Source of the DNA: Dehalococcoidia bacterium
GTDB lineage: Bacteria > Chloroflexota > Dehalococcoidia > Lucifugimonadales > JAGWBF01
Direction of reading: 5' to 3'
Assembly (NCBI GenBank): GCA_021296015.1
Contig: JAGWBG010000024.1
Span: 13,574 to 23,882 of the forward strand
Length of the DNA: 10,309 nt
Shown: positions 1 to 6,595 of the stretch, piece after piece
Layout of the letters: the number at the start of each line of letters is the position of its first letter
Position numbering within the stretch: position 1 is the stretch's first letter
Made by a program: the position numbers and the translations under genes
Notes under the pieces: model-generated
Database searches by the model: none
What the model was told of the DNA's origin: nothing
What the model saw: the letters and a program-made list of their open reading frames with translations, nothing else

Positions 1-54
1 TTCGCGCATGAGGGGCACCCCACTCATCCCACGTCACCGGGTCTTTTGATTGCC

Positions 55-100
55 ATACCCAGCGAAGCGAGGGGCCGGAAATCCGGGCTGGCTGGGGTAT
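55..100. repeat. Imperfect intergenic inverted repeat downstream of the operon
   Basis: Outer arms ATACCCAGC (55-63) and GCTGGGGTAT (91-100) are complementary apart from one bulged base. Inside them a second short stem, CCGG (75-78) with CCGG (83-86), closes an AAAT loop. The structure lies about 100 bases past the last gene of the leftward operon, so it could be a palindromic repeat unit or part of a transcription-end structure. There is no T-tract on either side, so it is not a classical intrinsic terminator. No gene was found in 1-196. Confidence 0.45.
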
Positions 101-148
101 TGTTCCGACCGGTGTTACCTTGATTTCGTTTCTTGTTTGGCATCACTT

Positions 149-186
149 GAGATTCCTCACTACGCTTCGCTCCGTTCGGGATAACA
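149..186. repeat. Recurrent-type intergenic repeat element
   Basis: Read on the minus strand, this segment runs GTTATCCCGAACGGAGCG, then AAGCGTAGTGAGGAATCTC. I recognise this pattern (ATTCCGAACGGAGCGAAG...GTGAGGAATC) as a dispersed intergenic sequence in many bacterial genomes, including Chloroflexota. It is often mistranslated as a spurious peptide containing 'VIPNGAKRSEES'. A 9-base piece, CGCTTCGCT (163-171), recurs inverted as AGCGAAGCG at 61-69, linking it to the neighbouring hairpin. Recognition is from memory. Only one full copy is in this window. Confidence 0.5.
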
Positions 187-196
187 CGCCGGGGGG

Positions 197-1081
197 CTAG
201 GTCGGGGTTGAGACTGTGGGCAGCAGGCTCATCATCCACGTCCGTGCCGTAACCATGTACTTTTCACGCTTGCTCAGGCTCACCCTTCCATCGAATACGT
301 TAAAATCCCGTGCCTCGATTCTGTCCAGAATGTGGCTATAAATCTGCCCTATGACCGCCGGACATGCCCTGGACCGGGGAGACAGAAAGGGCAATAGCTT
401 GAAGCCGCTGCCGAAATATTGCCTGGCCCTTTGAGCCTCGAACTCCATGAGTCCCCGGAAGTTCCGGTTGAACTCCTCGCCCTTGAGTTCCTCCGTCGAG
501 TATCCGAAATCTCTCAGGTCGTCCAGGGGCAAATAGATACGGTCCCTTTCCAGGTCCTCCTTTACGTCTCTCAAGATGTTGGTCAGTTGCATTGCCAGGC
601 CCAGGTCAATGGCGTACTCCTTCGCCTTGGGGTCAGAGTAACCGAATATCTGGATGCAGATGAGACCCACCACCGATGCTACCTGATAACAGTAGGTACG
701 CAGTTCTCCGAAATCCCGATACCGGGTCTTGGTAAGGTCAGTTTCCACCCCTGAGACCACTTCCTGGAGGTACTCCTCAGGGATGTCGAAGGTGCTGGCG
801 GCGTGGGAAAGGGCGGTGAAGACCGGGCCATCGGGACGGCCCTCATAGGCCGTGGATAGCCTCCAGCGTAGCTCTGCAAGAAGCCGCAGCTTCTCGTCGG
901 TGGGAATATCCTTATCGGTAGCGTCGTCACATAGGCGGCAAAAGGCGTAGGCGGCATATATGGCCCTTCGCTTTTTGCGAGGCAGGGTTATGAAAGCGTA
1001 GTAAAAATTCTTCGCCTCTCGCCGGGTGATAAGGCGGCATTGCTCGTAGGCCACCTCTAGCTGTGGGACGGTGTTGACCAT
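197..1081 (-). CDS. hpnD: Squalene/phytoene synthase family, HpnD-type (presqualene diphosphate synthase)
   Basis: This is a trans-isoprenyl diphosphate synthase of the head-to-head class. It condenses two farnesyl diphosphates toward presqualene diphosphate or squalene, the precursor for the cyclase encoded two genes upstream. Numbered from the GTG at 1084, the first Asp-rich motif DDATD is at residues 53-57, following YAFCRLC. The second, NILRDVKED followed by RDRIYLP, is at about 169-186. YCYQVASVVGL at about 131-141 is also typical. The length of 294 aa fits the family. I chose ATG 1081 over GTG 1084 because AGGGGTGA then sits at normal spacing. The start lies 13 bases after the yjbQ stop. 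This is the last gene of the operon and ends in TAG. HpnC and phytoene synthase are close relatives, so the subfamily is less certain than the fold. No hpnC or hpnE partner is visible here. Confidence 0.85.
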   Translation of the reverse strand: MVNTVPQLEVAYEQCRLITRREAKNFYYAFITLPRKKRRAIYAAYAFCRLCDDATDKDIPTDEKLRLLAELRWRLSTAYEGRPDGPVFTALSHAASTFDIPEEYLQEVVSGVETDLTKTRYRDFGELRTYCYQVASVVGLICIQIFGYSDPKAKEYAIDLGLAMQLTNILRDVKEDLERDRIYLPLDDLRDFGYSTEELKGEEFNRNFRGLMEFEAQRARQYFGSGFKLLPFLSPRSRACPAVIGQIYSHILDRIEARDFNVFDGRVSLSKREKYMVTARTWMMSLLPTVSTPT

Positions 1082-1094
1082 CACTCACCCCTGT

Positions 1095-1538
1095 TCACTC
1101 TCCCAATATCTGGATTACCACCTCTCTGGGACGCGGGTGGTCAAGCTCTATCAGGAAGATGCTCTGCCAGCGCCCAAACTGCATAATCCCGTCAACTAGC
1201 GGTATGGACTCGCTGGTCCCCAAAAACAAGTGCTGGCAATGGGAGTGGCCGTTGGGGCACTCGTCCTCGGTCATGTTGACCGTGCGCACTGTAAAGTCGT
1301 TGTGCCGATACTCGCCGTCGCGAGGAGACATGCGTTCCAGGAACTGCTCCATGTCTTGCAGGAGGAGGGGTTCGTGCTCGTTTATCTTGATGGCCGCGGT
1401 GGTATGTCTTGAGAAGACTACCACAAGGCCGTTGAGCACCCGGGACTCCGACACACACTCCCGCACCTGTTGAGTGATGTCAATGAATTCCGGGGCCCTC
1501 GTGGTTTCCACCTTTAGACAGTGCAACTGGGTTTTCAT
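1095..1538 (-). CDS. YjbQ/UPF0047 family protein
   Basis: A protein of 147 aa. The conserved family pattern is complete: HTTAAIKINEHEP near residues 46-58, a YRHND segment, NGHSHCQHLFLGTSE near 97-111, then the PLVDG and GRWQSIFLIELD blocks and a final PR.REVVIQILG. The repeated histidines and acidic residues match the proposed metal and ligand pocket of this small beta-fold family. Family members are reported to have weak thiamin-phosphate-synthase-like activity, but the physiological role is unsettled. A longer reading frame begins at 1589 inside the upstream cyclase gene. I chose ATG 1538 because GAGAGGGG lies just ahead of it and because homologues are about 130-145 aa. It sits 31 bases after shc and 13 bases before hpnD, so it is almost certainly cotranscribed. 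Its job in the hopanoid operon is unknown. Confidence 0.85.
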   Translation of the reverse strand: MKTQLHCLKVETTRAPEFIDITQQVRECVSESRVLNGLVVVFSRHTTAAIKINEHEPLLLQDMEQFLERMSPRDGEYRHNDFTVRTVNMTEDECPNGHSHCQHLFLGTSESIPLVDGIMQFGRWQSIFLIELDHPRPREVVIQILGE

Positions 1539-1569
1539 AGTACCCCTCTCATCCTTAGATTTACTGTTC

Positions 1570-3603
1570 CTAGCCGGGTCGCGCCTCATCCGACGGTTTC
1601 CGATTCCTGATGAGCCTTCGATACCTTCCCAGGGCTATAAGCGGCCATGAGTTGCGGTACATGTGGTAATTAATCATAAACCCGGCTGGCATCTCCAATC
1701 CCTGGTATTCGGGATCTCCGGGTTCGGGGAGCTTTTGGAACCTCTGGCCCACGCCGTATCCCGGGAAGCCCGTACCGGTGAAGTAAGGCTCGTCCCAGGA
1801 ACCATCCTCCTGCTGAGTATCAGCCAGGTATCGTATTCCCCTCTCGGTGGACGGGTTGTTTACCTCTCCGGCGGCAATCAGGGACATGATTGCCCATGCC
1901 GTCTGGGACGCGGTGCTGGGACCCACACCCTGAAGCGACGCGTCCACGTAGGAGCCGCAGCTTTCCCCCCAACCGCCGTCCGGGTTCTGATGGGCAACCA
2001 CCCAATCAACAGCCTTGCGTATGTAGGGTTGGCTCATATCCTCCCCGATGGCTTCCAGGGCTGGCAGGACTGCTCCGGTCCCGTAGATATAGTTGACCCC
2101 CCACCTTCCAAACCAGGGGCCGTCTGGCTCTTGCTCGTCCTTGATGTATTTGCAGGCACGCTCTATGGGCGGGAAGTCTCCTCTATACCCCAGCTTTCCC
2201 AGCATCTCCACAACATGGGCGGCAACGTCTACGCTGGGCGGGTCCAGGGTCTCTCCAAAGTCTGAGAAGGGAATCTTGGCGGCGTAGCTTCTGTCGTTGT
2301 CTTTATCGAAGGCGGCCCATCCCCCATTTTTACACTGCATGGCCAGCGTCCATCTCACGCCCCGCTCGATAGCCTGAGACCTCCATTTCTCATCCGTTCC
2401 GTCTAGGCGGGCCATGTCAAGGGCCATGATGACCTCGGCGGTATCGTCCACGTCCGGGTATATGTCGTTCTCGAATTCGAAGGCCCATCCTCCCGGCTCG
2501 GCATCTCTGACCTTAACCTGCCAGTCGCCGCCCGAAAGTATCTGCTCCTTCAGCATCCACCGGGTAGCTTTCTGAATGGCAGGACTGCTGGGGTCCATAC
2601 CCGAGTCCAGAAGGCCAATCATCACCAGGCAGGTGTCCCACACAGGAGAGACGCACGCCTGGAGTCGCCAGGTGTCGCCCTCCTGGATGGCGAATCCCTC
2701 GAACCCCTCGAATCCTTGCTTCATTGCCGGGTCGTCCATGGTATAGCCCATGTGCTTGACGGCGATGAGGGAGTAAACCCACGGCGGCTGTATGCCGCCC
2801 CAGGAACCATCGGCTTCCTGGTGGGAAATCACCCACTTCATGGCCTCCCTGATGGCCCTCTTCCGTACCGGATTGACCGACACCTTGTGGTAGAGGCGAA
2901 GGAACTTATCGGCGATATGGAGGCCCCCTCTCCAGGTGAAAAGCCCCTTTGGTCTCGGAAGGGAGTAGTCAATGCTGTCCCTCGGTTCCGGGTAGAGGTC
3001 GTCAATCTGTGCCCACTGGGGCACGGGACACAGCGGCCTCTCGTTAAGGATGATGGTAATGGGGACGATGGTCGCCCTGGCCCAGCTGGAGAACTCGTAG
3101 ATGTTGAAGGGGACCCAACTGGGAAGATAGATAAGCTCCGGGGGCATCATCGGAGTGCCATTCCAGTCCCACTGACCGAACAGGGACAGCCATATCTTGG
3201 TGAAGATTCGTGCCTTGGGCACGCCTCCTTTGGACAGGATGAACTCCCGGGCCTTGCGCATCTCCAGCCTATCGGGCGACACGCCCGCGAGCTTGAGGGC
3301 GAAGTAGCACTCCACCGAGGTGCTTATATCTCCAGGCGCGCCGTAATACTGGCCCCAGGAGCCGTCATCCTGTTGCTTGGTCAGTATGTAGTTGGCCACC
3401 ATACGCCAGCGGTCCCGGTCTGCCACACCCAGAAAATGGGTGAGGAGCAGATATTCTGCCTCCATGGTGGGATTGGACTCCAACTCGCCCCACCAGTAGC
3501 CATCGGAATACTGGACGGAGAGCAAGTACTCCTGGCTACGTTGGATAGTCCTTTCCATCGCCTCCAGAATGTCCTGTTTTGCTTCAATATGGGCTTCAGC
3601 CAT
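1570..3603 (-). CDS. shc: Squalene-hopene cyclase
   Basis: Cyclises squalene to the pentacyclic hop-22(29)-ene/hopanol skeleton. The family is a monotopic membrane enzyme with two alpha-alpha barrel domains. The 677 aa length is normal or slightly long. The catalytic acid motif DVDDTA is at residues 384-389 (protonating Asp expected at 386). QW-type repeats are visible at about 75-83 (KQQDDGSWG), 261-269 (HQEADGSWG), 424-430 (CKNGGWA), 538-545 (HQNPDGGW) and 597-603 (QQEDGSW). The C-terminus carries GTGFPGYGVGQ and then INYHMYRNSWPLIALGRY, a conserved end of the family. ATG 3603 is preceded by GAGGGA at good spacing. This is the diagnostic gene of the cluster, equivalent to hpnF. It ends in TAG. 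No catalytic residue appears to be missing. Confidence 0.97.
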   Translation of the reverse strand: MAEAHIEAKQDILEAMERTIQRSQEYLLSVQYSDGYWWGELESNPTMEAEYLLLTHFLGVADRDRWRMVANYILTKQQDDGSWGQYYGAPGDISTSVECYFALKLAGVSPDRLEMRKAREFILSKGGVPKARIFTKIWLSLFGQWDWNGTPMMPPELIYLPSWVPFNIYEFSSWARATIVPITIILNERPLCPVPQWAQIDDLYPEPRDSIDYSLPRPKGLFTWRGGLHIADKFLRLYHKVSVNPVRKRAIREAMKWVISHQEADGSWGGIQPPWVYSLIAVKHMGYTMDDPAMKQGFEGFEGFAIQEGDTWRLQACVSPVWDTCLVMIGLLDSGMDPSSPAIQKATRWMLKEQILSGGDWQVKVRDAEPGGWAFEFENDIYPDVDDTAEVIMALDMARLDGTDEKWRSQAIERGVRWTLAMQCKNGGWAAFDKDNDRSYAAKIPFSDFGETLDPPSVDVAAHVVEMLGKLGYRGDFPPIERACKYIKDEQEPDGPWFGRWGVNYIYGTGAVLPALEAIGEDMSQPYIRKAVDWVVAHQNPDGGWGESCGSYVDASLQGVGPSTASQTAWAIMSLIAAGEVNNPSTERGIRYLADTQQEDGSWDEPYFTGTGFPGYGVGQRFQKLPEPGDPEYQGLEMPAGFMINYHMYRNSWPLIALGRYRRLIRNRKPSDEARPG

Positions 3604-3642
3604 GCCGTTCCCTCGTCAAGCTTATACTGCTGAGTCGCCTAT

Positions 3643-3659
3643 GACCGTCGTCATCGGTC
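3643..3659. repeat. Short intergenic hairpin upstream of shc
   Basis: GACCG (3643-3647) and CGGTC (3655-3659) are perfect inverted arms around a seven-base loop. It lies in the 119-base gap between hpnA and shc, the longest gap inside the operon. It may simply structure the mRNA ahead of shc. Chance occurrence is possible at this arm length. Confidence 0.25.
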
Positions 3660-3672
3660 TCAGGATTACACG

Positions 3673-3695
3673 CCCTTCTCCCGTTGGGAGATGGG
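3673..3695. repeat. Palindromic repeat-type hairpin between hpnA and shc
   Basis: TCTCCC (3677-3682) and GGGAGA (3686-3691) pair around a GTT loop. After a T-T mismatch the stem extends with CCC (3673-3675) and GGG (3693-3695), followed by TCGGGGTGAGG. The pattern CTCTCCC..GGGAGA..GGG.CGGGGTGAGG resembles a repeat family I recall as common in GC-rich environmental genomes. In an operon gap it could act as an attenuator or mRNA stabiliser, but no T-tract follows. Only one copy is seen here. Confidence 0.4.
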
Positions 3696-3722
3696 TCGGG
3701 GTGAGGAGCGTTTTCAGAGCAG

Positions 3723-4706
3723 CTATGCGTACCCATAGTCCCGAAACCACTTCACGGCCTTCTCCAGAGCGCCTTCCACAGGACTCTGGGGCAGCCCAAG
3801 CTCTCTTAGCGCCTTCTCACAATTCACATACATAGGCTTTCTGGAAATCCTCAAGCCTTCAAGCGGTATTGAGGGCTTCCTGCCCAGCAATTTGCCCTCA
3901 ATATACTCATCCACGTATCCCGCTCCTATCGCCACCCACATCGGCAACTTTAACTTTGGGGCCTTTCTCCCCGAGACCCCTTCCATGAGCTTGAACGCCT
4001 GGGCCAGCGTCATGTTAGCGTTACCCAGCAGATACCTCTCTCCCGGCTTGCCCTTTTCCATCGCCAGAACATGGCCGACTGCCACGTCTTCCACGTCCAC
4101 CAGGTTCATCCCCGTGTTGATGTAGGCCGGAACACGTCCCCGGGCGAAGTTCAGCACCATCCCGCCGGTGGGAGTGGGCTTCACGTCCCAGGGACCTATG
4201 GGGGCGGTAGGGTTGACTACCACGACCGGCAGTCCACGATGGACCATGCCCAAAGCCTCCCGCTCCGCCATGTACTTGGACTTTTTGTAGTGGCCCACCA
4301 AATCCTTGTGGGACGGCGTCATCTCTTCAGTCCCTACGCCCCCTTTGGGTATGCCGATGGCGGAGACGGTGCTGGTGTACACACAACTGCCGACTCCGGC
4401 CTTCAGTGACTCTTCGAGGACAACCTTGGTGCCAGTTACGTTAATCTCGTATATGGCTCTGGGGTCCGGCGTCCAGAAAGAGTACAGAGCGGCACAGTGT
4501 ACCACTACCTGGCAATCCTTCACAGCCCGAGAGACCGACTCCCTGTCCCTCACGTCTCCCTGGGCTACCTGGATTCCCGTGCCTTCTAGGGTTAACGTGC
4601 TGCTGCCCGGCCTCGCCAAAGCCTTTACTTCATAGCCCCTGGCCTGAAGAGTGCGGGCCACATTGCCACCGATAAAGCCTGTCGCGCCGGTAACCAGAAC
4701 TCTCAT
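3723..4706 (-). CDS. hpnA: Hopanoid-associated NAD-dependent sugar epimerase/dehydratase HpnA
   Basis: An extended short-chain dehydrogenase of 327 aa. The N-terminal Rossmann motif GATGFIG is at residues 7-13, with the acidic GDVRD around 50-54. The catalytic triad region is TSTVS at 111-115 and YKKSK at 140-144 (Tyr140, Lys144). NPTAPIGPWD at 165-174 is typical of the HpnA group of atypical SDRs. The family is assigned to hopanoid side-chain modification through gene clustering, but its exact substrate is not settled. The ATG starts two bases after the hpnG TAG stop (TAG-AT-ATG) with no clear Shine-Dalgarno of its own, so translation is probably coupled to hpnG. The gene ends in TAG. The family assignment is firm on context plus motifs. 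Sequence alone would also fit a dihydroflavonol-reductase-like SDR. Confidence 0.9.
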   Translation of the reverse strand: MRVLVTGATGFIGGNVARTLQARGYEVKALARPGSSTLTLEGTGIQVAQGDVRDRESVSRAVKDCQVVVHCAALYSFWTPDPRAIYEINVTGTKVVLEESLKAGVGSCVYTSTVSAIGIPKGGVGTEEMTPSHKDLVGHYKKSKYMAEREALGMVHRGLPVVVVNPTAPIGPWDVKPTPTGGMVLNFARGRVPAYINTGMNLVDVEDVAVGHVLAMEKGKPGERYLLGNANMTLAQAFKLMEGVSGRKAPKLKLPMWVAIGAGYVDEYIEGKLLGRKPSIPLEGLRISRKPMYVNCEKALRELGLPQSPVEGALEKAVKWFRDYGYA

Positions 4707-4708
4707 AT

Positions 4709-5437
4709 CTACGCATAAACCGTACGGCCGTCTATCGTTGCTATTCTGGATACGAATGATACCCCAAAGCTCGCCAGACTTCGCTGGGCAACTCCGACCT
4801 GTTTGGCCAGTTTGACCAATCCGGGCACATATCCCGGCCTTGCTGCCACGTTGGCACCCAACCGGAGCGCGCGTGTTAGAGCACTCTTATGCTCCAGCCT
4901 TGCCACAAAGGGCGGCAACTCCTGTTCGGCAGTATCCAGTACCGCCCTTACGCTAAGGAAGGGTATGCCATGCTTGGCGGATGACTGTGCAACCCAATAG
5001 TCCTCCATATTCACTACCGATGAAGGGGTGGCGATAGCCAGCCGGCCCTTCTCTTCGGCACCAAGGACGGCTCGAGGCACCGTCAGGCTATCGGCGATGG
5101 CGTATCTCCCGGTACCTGAGCTATCCAGCACGTCCTTTGCCAAACCCAGGAGTGAGGCATCCGACTCGATTGGGGAGTCCTCGCCGACAGCGTAAAGCCG
5201 TTGTGAGAGCACCAGGTCGCCCGTTTCCAACTCGTCCCTCAGTCCTCCGGCGAAGCCCAGGGACAGGATGCAATCGGGCTTGACAGGCTGGGATTCCAGA
5301 AGGGCTGCCATACCCTTCAATGCCATATCCTTGCCCACCCCCGTAACGTGCACCGTCACGCGCCCATCGGTACAGAGGGACCTCAAGGCCGAGACCTCTC
5401 GCTCCATAGACGCTACGACAGCCATCGTGATTCCCAT
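4709..5437 (-). CDS. hpnG: Hopanoid-associated phosphorylase HpnG (nucleoside phosphorylase fold)
   Basis: A purine nucleoside phosphorylase/MTAN-like protein. In the established pathway HpnG acts on adenosylhopane, the product of HpnH, and releases adenine to give phosphoribosylhopane. Supporting sequence includes the N-terminal MAVVASMEREVSAL strand-helix, the central ILSLGFAGGL loop of the phosphate/ribose site, DLVLSQRLYAV, and the late VVNMEDYWVAQSSAKHGIP block with the acidic residue of the base pocket. SVRAVLDTA follows. A GTG start at 5452 would add five residues but has no ribosome-binding site. I chose ATG 5437 (242 aa), which has GGAG six bases upstream; a further ATG lies four codons inside. 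It starts 34 bases after hpnH, ends in TAG and is almost contiguous with hpnA. Confidence 0.88.
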   Translation of the reverse strand: MGITMAVVASMEREVSALRSLCTDGRVTVHVTGVGKDMALKGMAALLESQPVKPDCILSLGFAGGLRDELETGDLVLSQRLYAVGEDSPIESDASLLGLAKDVLDSSGTGRYAIADSLTVPRAVLGAEEKGRLAIATPSSVVNMEDYWVAQSSAKHGIPFLSVRAVLDTAEQELPPFVARLEHKSALTRALRLGANVAARPGYVPGLVKLAKQVGVAQRSLASFGVSFVSRIATIDGRTVYA

Positions 5438-5455
5438 GCCACTCTCCACCACCGA

Positions 5456-5475
5456 GGATGTCTAGGGATGTCTAG
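5456..5475. repeat. Perfect 10-base tandem duplication at the hpnH stop
   Basis: GGATGTCTAG occurs twice back to back, at 5456-5465 and 5466-5475. The second copy contains the hpnH stop codon (complement of CTA, 5472-5474), so the duplication places a copy of the stop context in the hpnH-hpnG gap. It looks like a slippage duplication that lengthened the intercistronic spacer. Confidence 0.6.
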
Positions 5476-6512
5476 CCCGCGGTTATCCCGCTTTTACTGA
5501 TGGAACCCGCTTTAACCAGTGTCACCCAGTCCTTGGGACTGGAGACGGCATTGAAGATAGTGGCGGACTCGAAGCCACAGTGCATCATGCAACCGGCACA
5601 GCGGGGGTCCTTCCCCACGCCATACTTGTCCCACAGGGAACTCTCGAAAAGCTCATCAACGTTCTGGATGTGCTCGTCTGCCAGTGGGTAGCAGGGTTTC
5701 CGCCAACCCATCACCGTGTAGGTGGGGTTGGACCATGCGGTGCACTGGTAGTCCCTCCTGCCTCGCAGGAAGTTCAGGTAAAGGGGGTTGTTGTACATCC
5801 GCAGCCCCTTAATCTTCTCCTCGTCCAGGATTTCCTTGAAAGCGTCCTGCGACTCCTGACGGGTAAGGAAAATGTCGTGGTCGGGGGCGTCGGTGTAGTC
5901 GTAGCCCGGTGAGACCATGCAGCCCTCAACACCCATCTTGGTCATGGTTTGGAACAGGTTATGCAGGTCTTCCACGTCGCATCCGCGAAAAATCGTGGTG
6001 TTGGTACACACCCGATAGCCATTGTCCAAAGCTGCCTCTATAGAGCTAATCGCCTTCCGGAACACACCTTTGCGAGCTACCGCCTCGTCATGGCGCTCCT
6101 CCATGCCGTCCATGTGGACTACCCAGGAGAGGTATTTGGACGGGGGAACCTTCTTCATAACCCGTTCAAGGAGGATACCGTTGGTGCAGCAATACACGAA
6201 ATACTTGCGACGGACCAACTCGTTCAGAATCTGGTCTATCTTGGGATGTATGGTAGGCTCCCCCCCGGCTACCGAGACGATGGGGGCAGCGGACGCTTCC
6301 ACCGCGGCTATCGCTTCCTCTACGGACATCATCTTGTCCATTACCGGCTTATATTCGTGGATACGCCCACAGCCCACACAAGCCAGGTTGCACATCTCCA
6401 GAGGCTCCAGCATGGTGACCATCGGGAAACGCTTTCTTCCCTTGAGACGGTTCTTCAATATGTAAAAGGCCAACCTGACGGACAACTCCATTGGCCTGCT
6501 TGCTCTCTTCAT
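5472..6512 (-). CDS. hpnH: Adenosylhopene synthase HpnH, radical SAM enzyme
   Basis: In the known pathway HpnH joins the 5'-deoxyadenosyl group of SAM to hopene, the first step toward bacteriohopanepolyols. The 346 aa protein has the radical SAM cluster motif CNLACVGC (Cys41, Cys45, Cys48) followed by GRIHEY. It also has the SAM-binding GGEP at 83-86, the conserved HMDG at 133-136 with HD shortly after, and a C-terminal SPASM-like cysteine group CAGCMMHC (305, 308, 312). The N-terminal PMELSVRLAFYILKNRL segment is typical of HpnH. ATG 6512 follows a strong AAGGAAGGAG. It ends in TAG, one base inside the 10-base tandem duplication. Together with hpnG and hpnA it indicates elongated, not just simple, hopanoids. 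Confidence 0.95.
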   Translation of the reverse strand: MKRASRPMELSVRLAFYILKNRLKGRKRFPMVTMLEPLEMCNLACVGCGRIHEYKPVMDKMMSVEEAIAAVEASAAPIVSVAGGEPTIHPKIDQILNELVRRKYFVYCCTNGILLERVMKKVPPSKYLSWVVHMDGMEERHDEAVARKGVFRKAISSIEAALDNGYRVCTNTTIFRGCDVEDLHNLFQTMTKMGVEGCMVSPGYDYTDAPDHDIFLTRQESQDAFKEILDEEKIKGLRMYNNPLYLNFLRGRRDYQCTAWSNPTYTVMGWRKPCYPLADEHIQNVDELFESSLWDKYGVGKDPRCAGCMMHCGFESATIFNAVSSPKDWVTLVKAGSISKSGITAG

Positions 6513-6565
6513 TTGCTCCTTCCTTTGCCTCTCATCGGACTTCGGTTGCCCCGGCGGTCCCTCCC

Positions 6566-6591
6566 CTCCACGCTATGAGGCGGGCGTGGGG
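6566..6591. repeat. Intercistronic hairpin between prenyl synthase and hpnH
   Basis: CCACGC (6568-6573) and GCGTGG (6584-6589) are perfect arms around a ten-base loop. The stem extends by a T-G wobble and a C-G pair at the base. It occupies the 83-base gap before hpnH. There is no T-run on either strand, so termination is not supported. It could modulate transcript stability or the level of downstream genes. Confidence 0.35.
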
Positions 6592-6595
6592 CTGA

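Noticed and set aside
24..239. A 71-residue minus-strand reading frame containing 'VIPNGAKRSEES'
   Set aside because: It is translation of the intergenic repeat and overlaps the end of hpnD; no coding character.
1539..1589. Longer yjbQ start at 1589
   Set aside because: It would overlap the cyclase gene and add 17 non-family residues; ATG 1538 has a clear GAGAGGGG.
2716..3633. A 305-codon plus-strand reading frame
   Set aside because: It is fully antisense to the well-conserved cyclase gene, has no recognisable domain and arises from GC-rich codon bias.
5949..6578. A 209-codon plus-strand reading frame
   Set aside because: It is antisense to hpnH, which has complete radical SAM motifs.
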